A stretch of 64,000 nt of DNA from Hungatella effluvii (GTDB taxonomy: Bacteria > Bacillota > Clostridia > Lachnospirales > Lachnospiraceae), in assembly GCF_003201875.1 (NCBI RefSeq), contig NZ_QJKD01000018.1, positions 49,883-113,882 of the forward strand. Direction: 5' to 3'. This document shows positions 59,704 to 64,000 of this stretch, piece by piece; positions within the stretch are counted from its first letter, which is position 1, and each line of letters starts with the position of its first letter. Under the pieces are notes generated by a model. The model had not been told where the DNA came from and searched no databases. It was given only the letters and a program-made list of their open reading frames with translations. The position numbers were made by a program, and so were the translations under genes.

Positions 59704-60651
59704 CTATCTGTTTTCATATTCATCAAATGGATCGTCGATCAGCACCTTTTGTCCTTCTGCATCGCTGACTCCGCAGTACAATTCCGCTTTTCCTCCCCCG
59801 AGCCTCACAAGCCCGCCGGAAAATATAACATCTTCCAGATCCGGTCTTTTACTTGGTCCCGGCTGGAAATTTCTTCGCTCTGCGATCATTTTCATAGGAC
59901 CGTATTCCCCTGTCTCAGGATTGAGGCAGAACGCCGTGGAATAATAATGCCGGTTTCCTTCCGTGTCAAATCCTGCAATATGGGAGAGCACTCCGATATT
60001 CCCGCCTGATATGCGGTGGAGTTCATTTGCTCCGCCCCATTCCTCTGGTATAAACTGATGTTCCATAAGCGTCGCCTGCTGCAGGCTTTCTGCATCTAAC
60101 TCGTCCAGACTTTCAAAGAAACGGTAACCGATCTTTCCGCGTCCTCCCCGTTCCCCCTGTGGTCTGGTAAGTACCAGAATCCTTCCATCCTCCAACTCAC
60201 AGAGCCGGATATCCTTCATCCGGTCTGGCCCCACAGCAAATCTGCTCAAATCAAGGATTCCATCCCCCCGGTAAAATACAGTCCTGTAATTTAAGTATCC
60301 TGGCCGTTCCTCATCCTCGAATACTTCCACGCCCCCAAGGACCAGTTTCCCGCCGATCCTCGTCACAAATGGATCCTGAAGGTTTAAGGCTTCCCGTTCT
60401 GTTTCCACCCACTCGCCTTCGCTCTCTTCGAAAAAGCCAATCCTGGAATACTCACTGTCTCTCGCCTCGACCCGTCCTGCAATCCAAGTCTTTCCATCTG
60501 CAAAAAATGGTGCTGTGATATTATAGACATCTTTTCCGTTCTGCTTGAGGATAAACTTTATTTTACTTGAATTTACTTGAATTTTCTCTTTTTTAAATTC
60601 AAGCAGCAGTTCTTTGCACGTGCGTAGAGTATTATCTTTTTGTTGTAACAT
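59704..60651 (-). CDS. DUF1861/GH130-related beta-propeller protein
   Basis: 315 residues. Repeated blade-like strands: FFADGKTWIAGRVEARDSEY, NLQDPFVTRIGGKLVLGGVE, YRTVFYRGDGILDLSRFAVG, IRLCELEDGRILVLTRPQ, and PDLEDVIFSGGLVRLGGGKA near the C-terminus. The QDPFVTRI block resembles GH130's EDPR region. It agrees with what I recall of DUF1861 (MTP-1-like) proteins that accompany mannoside enzymes; the activity is unproven. First gene of the operon, AAAGGAG upstream of the start. Its early coding sequence contains two copies of a 12-bp repeat also found at the promoter. Confidence 0.7.
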   Translation of the reverse strand: MLQQKDNTLRTCKELLLEFKKEKIQVNSSKIKFILKQNGKDVYNITAPFFADGKTWIAGRVEARDSEYSRIGFFEESEGEWVETEREALNLQDPFVTRIGGKLVLGGVEVFEDEERPGYLNYRTVFYRGDGILDLSRFAVGPDRMKDIRLCELEDGRILVLTRPQGERGGRGKIGYRFFESLDELDAESLQQATLMEHQFIPEEWGGANELHRISGGNIGVLSHIAGFDTEGNRHYYSTAFCLNPETGEYGPMKMIAERRNFQPGPSKRPDLEDVIFSGGLVRLGGGKAELYCGVSDAEGQKVLIDDPFDEYENR

Positions 60652-60760
60652 ATGTCTGTTTTTCTCCTTTCTTATTCTATTTTTCTAATGCTTTTGTCTT
60701 GTCTATGGCATTATATTATTCCTGCTTTTACTTGAATTCAATTATAATTTACTTGAATTC
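60562..60760. repeat. four direct copies of TTTACTTGAATT around the mannoside operon promoter
   Basis: Copies at 60562-60573, 60572-60583, 60727-60738 and 60748-60759 (the last two extended by C). The latter pair brackets a - strand TATAAT (60741-60746), the likely -10 of the operon. The first pair lies inside the start of the DUF1861-like gene. Possible regulator-binding sites. Confidence 0.7.
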
Positions 60761-60821
60761 TACATTTATATTTTAAAGTGCAGAATCTTGATACTGTCCC
60801 CTATCCATTAACCAAAGAAAA

Positions 60822-60856
60822 GAAGGCGGTTTTCACAAAATGTAAAAACCGCCTTC
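60822..60856 (-). terminator. intrinsic terminator of the AraC gene
   Basis: A perfect 12-bp stem (GAAGGCGGTTTT and its complement) around an 11-base loop, followed on the - strand by TTTTCTTT. It lies about 50 bases after the AraC stop. Confidence 0.75.
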
Positions 60857-60907
60857 ATACTTCAATTCATTTTCATCGCTGCAGCAATCTCGAATACTAA
60901 CAAACCA

Positions 60908-61843
60908 TTAGACCAACCGGTTCGCCCCCGCCGCCTCCCCATTTTCCCTCAGACTCTTCTGCCATTTACCTGTATCCGCCGCTATATTCTGTCCCTTCAA
61001 TTTTCTGTATTGTTTGGGGCTTAAGCGGTACTTCTTCTGAAAGGTATACCCGAAATGCTGCCGGCTGTTGAACCCTGCCTCAAAGGCAATGTCCACAATA
61101 TTCATGCTGCTGTTTTTCAGCAAAAACTGGGCCCGCTCCAACCGCTGGTTATTGATGTACTCCATAATCCCGCATCCGTAGGCTTTGCTGAACAGCGTCT
61201 GCAGATACGAATGATTGAGGCTGACGTATTTCGCCACATCCTCCACCCGGATATCTTCCCGAAAGTGCTCCCGGATATATTTCCGGGCCTTTTTCAGATG
61301 AACCATGCCGGTTACCCCTTCATTATCCTGAATGCACCTTGACCACTCAATCAGCATTCGTTGAAAGATCAGATCCAGTAAATAACTTTTTCGATCCCTT
61401 CTCTCCAGCTCGGAAATCAAGTCCTTCAATACGTATTCCATCTTTCCGTAATCGGTGAGCAGCAGATACGGCTCCGGGGATACCATCAGCTCCGCGAAGC
61501 CGGCATCCTTTTCGGCCAGTCTGTTTAAATCCGTTCCGCCCATCTTATCCAGACAGGAAAACTCATAATTTAACAGTACACTGCGCTCTCCCTGATTGAT
61601 TTCCAGCCTGTGCGGAATTCCCGGACGGATGCAGATAAACTGCCGTTCCTCCATTTCCACCAGAACGCCTTCCACCTCCACCCGGCACGTGCCGGTTACC
61701 AGATACATAATCTCCCACTGGTCATGTCTGTGTGCCTCCATCTGAAAATAATCCAGTGCCACCGCATAATATGCGGCCGGATATGCATAACGCGGATATG
61801 CATAGCGCGGATACGCATAACCCGTCATTGTATTATCTGACAT
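60908..61843 (-). CDS. AraC-family regulator with repeated N-terminus
   Basis: 311 residues. The N-terminus contains the tandem repeat YAYPRYAYPRYAYP (residues about 9-22), then a cupin-like sensor (MEAHRHDQWEIMYLVTGTCR, ERQFICIRPGIPHRLEI) and the C-terminal helix-turn-helix pair (IRVEDVAKYVSLNHSYLQTL; MNIVDIAFEAGFNSRQHFGY; LSPKQYRKLK). It lies divergent from the GH4 gene and upstream of the mannoside operon, so either or both could be targets. Promoter TTGGAT-18-TACAAT at 61880-61909. Confidence 0.88.
   Translation of the reverse strand: MSDNTMTGYAYPRYAYPRYAYPAAYYAVALDYFQMEAHRHDQWEIMYLVTGTCRVEVEGVLVEMEERQFICIRPGIPHRLEINQGERSVLLNYEFSCLDKMGGTDLNRLAEKDAGFAELMVSPEPYLLLTDYGKMEYVLKDLISELERRDRKSYLLDLIFQRMLIEWSRCIQDNEGVTGMVHLKKARKYIREHFREDIRVEDVAKYVSLNHSYLQTLFSKAYGCGIMEYINNQRLERAQFLLKNSSMNIVDIAFEAGFNSRQHFGYTFQKKYRLSPKQYRKLKGQNIAADTGKWQKSLRENGEAAGANRLV
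61779..61823. repeat. 15-bp in-frame tandem repeat in the AraC gene
   Basis: Three units of the type GGATATGCATAACGC (61779-61793, 61794-61808, 61809-61823) with one to three differences, encoding the Y-A-Y-P-R repeat at the AraC N-terminus. Confidence 0.85.
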
Positions 61844-61879
61844 AGTCTTCCCTCTTTTTCCGTATCATTCCTTTCTTTT

Positions 61880-61909
61880 ATTGTAGCATATCGTTTTCTA
61901 TTCATCCAA
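61880..61909 (-). promoter_or_regulatory. promoter of the AraC gene
   Basis: On the - strand TTGGAT (61904-61909), 18-base spacer, TACAAT (61880-61885), about 40 bases upstream of the AraC start. Confidence 0.55.
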
Positions 61910-62014
61910 CAATTTATTGCATTTGAGAAAAAGGCGTTTCAATTTCATGCGCATCCTCCTCGAAGAATCTGTATACTACAATCAAAGCTTAACTGAGAAA
62001 GGAGATACAAACAT

Positions 62015-63484
62015 ATGAAATTCAAAATTGCTTTTATCGGTGCCGGAAGTCTGATTTTTACAAGGACGCTGTTCACGGATATCATGTCAGTTCCGGAGTT
62101 TCGGGACATCGATATCGCGTTTACAGACATCAGTGAGGACAACTTAAAAAAGGTCACTGACTTATGCCAGAAGGATCTGGAGGCAAATGGGATTGCAACA
62201 AAGATCCAGTCTACCATGGACCGCAGAGAGGCCTTTCAGGATGCCAGATATATCATTAACTGTGTCCGCATTGGTGGACTGGAAGGGTTTGAAACTGATA
62301 TTGAGATACCGCTTAAATACAGTGTTGACCAGTGTGTGGGCGACACGCTCTGCATCGGCGGAATCATGTATGGACAGCGCGTCATTGCCGCCATGCTGGA
62401 CTTCTGCAAAGACATCCGGGAAGTAGCGGCTCCCGGCGCCATTATGCTCAATTATTCCAATCCAAACGCCATGGCTACATGGGCCTGCAACAAGTATGGC
62501 AGGGTAAAAACCATCGGCCTGTGCCACGGTGAGATTCACGGTGAACAGCAGATCGCCGAAGTACTTGGCATTCCCAGAGATGAGCTTGATTTCGTTTGTG
62601 CGGGAATCAATCACCAGACCTGGTACATATCCATCAGCCACCATGGGGAATCCATGCTGCAAAAGCTTCTCCCCGCCTTCGAGGCTCACGAAACCTACCG
62701 GGAGGAGGAAAAAGTACGCATTGATATCTTAAAACGGTTCGGGTATTATTCCACGGAATCAAACGGCCACTTGTCCGAATATGTGGCATGGTACAGAAAA
62801 CGCCCCGATGAAATAAAGGACTGGATCGATTTAAGCAGTTGGATCCACGGAGAGACCGGCGGATATTTACGGGTAACCCGGGAAGAACGCCGCTGGTTCG
62901 AAACCGATTATCCCAAAATTCTGGCTGAACCGCCGAAAAAATACGACGGTTCTGACCGCGGCCTGGAACACGGCTCCTACATCATCGAATCCCTGGAAAC
63001 CGGACGCATGTACCGCGGCCATTTCAATATGATGAACGAAGGCTGCATATCCAATCTGCCATATGAATGTGTGGTCGAGGTTCCCTGCTACGTAGACGGA
63101 AACGGCATCAGTGTACCGAAAATCGGTGATCTTCCCCTCGGCCCTGCTGCCGTGTGCTCCCAGTCCATCTGGGTACAGCGCCTGTCGGTGGAAGCCGCGG
63201 CTGCCGGAGACGTCACCCTCCTAAAACAGGCCGCCTTGATGGACCCGCTCACTGGCGCCGTCTGCAATCCGCCGGAAATCTGGCAGATGGTTGACGAAAT
63301 GCTGGTAGCTCAGGAGCAGTGGCTCCCACAGTACAAAGACGAAATAGAGCTTGCCAAAAAACGCCTCTCTTCAGGAGACCGGATTCCTACCAGAGACGGA
63401 TACCGTGGTGCGGTTCGCCTCCGTGAAAAGTCTCCGGAAGAAGTTGCCAGCGCAAGGGCTGAAAGGGATTTAACTGCGAAATAA
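62015..63484 (+). CDS. GH4 alpha-glycosidase (alpha-glucosidase-like)
   Basis: 489 residues. NAD+- and metal-dependent glycosidase family: N-terminal dinucleotide fold KIAFIGAGSLIFTRTLFTDI, AFTDIS, then YIINCVRIGGLEGFETDIEI, MLNYSNPNAMATWACNKY and GLCHG at residues 168-172, with CAGINHQTWYI following. In GH4 the residues after Cys-His track specificity as I recall it: CHG goes with alpha-glucosidases and CHS with alpha-galactosidases, so alpha-glucosidase is favoured. Cytoplasmic; AAAGGAG precedes the start. Single gene divergent from the AraC regulator and closed by a strong terminator. Confidence 0.88.
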   Translation: MKFKIAFIGAGSLIFTRTLFTDIMSVPEFRDIDIAFTDISEDNLKKVTDLCQKDLEANGIATKIQSTMDRREAFQDARYIINCVRIGGLEGFETDIEIPLKYSVDQCVGDTLCIGGIMYGQRVIAAMLDFCKDIREVAAPGAIMLNYSNPNAMATWACNKYGRVKTIGLCHGEIHGEQQIAEVLGIPRDELDFVCAGINHQTWYISISHHGESMLQKLLPAFEAHETYREEEKVRIDILKRFGYYSTESNGHLSEYVAWYRKRPDEIKDWIDLSSWIHGETGGYLRVTREERRWFETDYPKILAEPPKKYDGSDRGLEHGSYIIESLETGRMYRGHFNMMNEGCISNLPYECVVEVPCYVDGNGISVPKIGDLPLGPAAVCSQSIWVQRLSVEAAAAGDVTLLKQAALMDPLTGAVCNPPEIWQMVDEMLVAQEQWLPQYKDEIELAKKRLSSGDRIPTRDGYRGAVRLREKSPEEVASARAERDLTAK

Positions 63485-63532
63485 ATGACGGCGGTTAAAT
63501 ACCGGATGCTTACCTTCCGTCGATCATGAAAA

Positions 63533-63594
63533 TTACAAAAAGCAAAACGGTGGGCCTCTTCATAGGCTGGAATCCCCCGTTCTGCTTTTTGTAA
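63533..63594. terminator. intrinsic terminator after GH4
   Basis: A perfect 12-bp stem (TTACAAAAAGCA and its complement) plus AACGG/CCGTT, with an inner GCCT/AGGC stem. A's on the left and T's on the right make it usable in both directions. Confidence 0.8.
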
Positions 63595-63606
63595 ATGATA
63601 CTATAT

Positions 63607-63744
63607 TTATCTCAATCTGGCTTCCTCTCTTTTGTTCGCTGTCGAATTACGGATATATCCGGCAATCACGACCTTTAATCCCGTAAAAAAGCGTCCATTG
63701 ACCATCTCCACGATCCCATTCACCATTTCTACGCCCTGTATCAT
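63607..63744 (-). CDS. possible 45-residue protein or gene remnant
   Basis: Short ORF beginning MIQGVEMVNGIVEMVNGRFF and ending in a basic tail (RNSTANKREEARLR). A GAGAAG-like site lies before the ATG, and the bidirectional terminator follows 13 bases after the stop, which supports transcription. Not recognised; it could be a fragment of a larger decayed gene. Confidence 0.3.
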   Translation of the reverse strand: MIQGVEMVNGIVEMVNGRFFTGLKVVIAGYIRNSTANKREEARLR

Positions 63745-64000
63745 CAAATCTTCTCTGCTGATTCATAAAATTATGCCTGCTTGTGTCATATTAATATCGT
63801 ATCATCAATAATTTTAGCAGTCAGGTCTTTAAAATACAAGCTATACCACTCTGAAAAAACCAAAAAGCGGAAATCCCAATCATCAGGATTTCCGCTATTC
63901 TATCTGGGCATATACCCTCAAAACCACACATTGTACATATCTTTTCATCCGTTCTTATTTCCTCTGCCATTTCTGACAGCCAAAACACTAAGTTCGTGAA
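63745..64000. other. right-edge intergenic sequence
   Basis: No credible gene. A hairpin at 63866-63896 (AGCGGAAATCC with GGATTTCCGCT, 9-base loop) is followed on the - strand by TTTTTGGTTTTTT, so it is probably the terminator of a - strand gene beyond the right edge. Confidence 0.5.
63866..63896 (-). terminator. intrinsic terminator for a gene right of the window
   Basis: A perfect 11-bp stem with a T-rich tail on the - strand (63855-63865). No - strand gene inside the window uses it. Confidence 0.7.

Noticed and set aside
62187..62689. ORFs overlapping the GH4 gene in other frames
   Set aside because: Shadows of the GH4 coding sequence with no independent ribosome sites.
63781..63999. 72-codon + strand ORF at the right edge
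   Set aside because: It spans the terminator hairpin at 63866-63896 and has no ribosome site; low-complexity Phe/Leu/Pro content suggests noncoding DNA.

Overview
The window looks like the chromosome of a gut-type Clostridia member, most likely Lachnospiraceae (Hungatella/Enterocloster/Lachnoclostridium-like). The reasons are the dense carbohydrate-utilisation operons with CUT1 ABC transporters, YesM/YesN-type two-component pairs, many AraC regulators, strong AGGAGG ribosome sites, TTGACA/TATAAT promoters, hairpin-plus-T terminators and mid-range G+C. No rRNA, tRNA, CRISPR array, phage or insertion sequence was recognised. Family names are from memory of motifs; no database search was possible.

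Layout. (1) 1-4821: L-fucose catabolism (a partial FGGY kinase, fucI), a divergent AraC regulator and an MFS permease. (2) 4892-15590: mixed accessory genes. These are a very large PAS/GGDEF/hybrid histidine kinase, a homocysteine S-methyltransferase-like protein, an orphan membrane protein and a TetR-GNAT pair. They also include a shortened MFS efflux-type gene behind an apparent leader-peptide attenuator, and a small cluster (hypothetical, broken ORF, DUF2310-like, ACT, YdbC). (3) 15967-29719: one co-oriented glycan locus, made of a two-component system, an ABC importer, an MFS permease, a PHP phosphoesterase, a GH112 phosphorylase, GH88 and GH29. It fits host-glycan (mucin, milk-oligosaccharide or glycosaminoglycan fragment) use. 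(4) 29933-35796: a BlaI/BlaR1-like regulon with a cupin, small metabolic genes and a GntR-like regulator with two apparent winged-helix domains. (5) 35892-41496: a second hybrid kinase and a zinc/cadmium-type P-ATPase operon. (6) 41747-47611: two AraC regulators, then a c-di-GMP phosphodiesterase operon placed beside an apparent invertible DNA switch and its own tyrosine recombinase. (7) 47821-63484: a reductase, then a ten-gene beta-mannoside operon (DUF1861-like, ABC importer, GH130, LacI, GH13, GH2 mannosidase, phosphohexomutase) with an AraC regulator and a divergent GH4.

The strongest unusual signals are two. The first is the switch at 45590-45870: two 30-bp near-palindromic sites in opposite orientation around a 221-bp segment carrying promoter-like sequences. 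It lies between a tyrosine recombinase and a small-protein/EAL operon, and implies phase-variable c-di-GMP degradation. The second is the leader at 12911-13032: a 21-codon ORF, an intrinsic terminator and a competing antiterminator pairing ahead of an MFS gene that appears to have lost two or three central membrane segments in frame.
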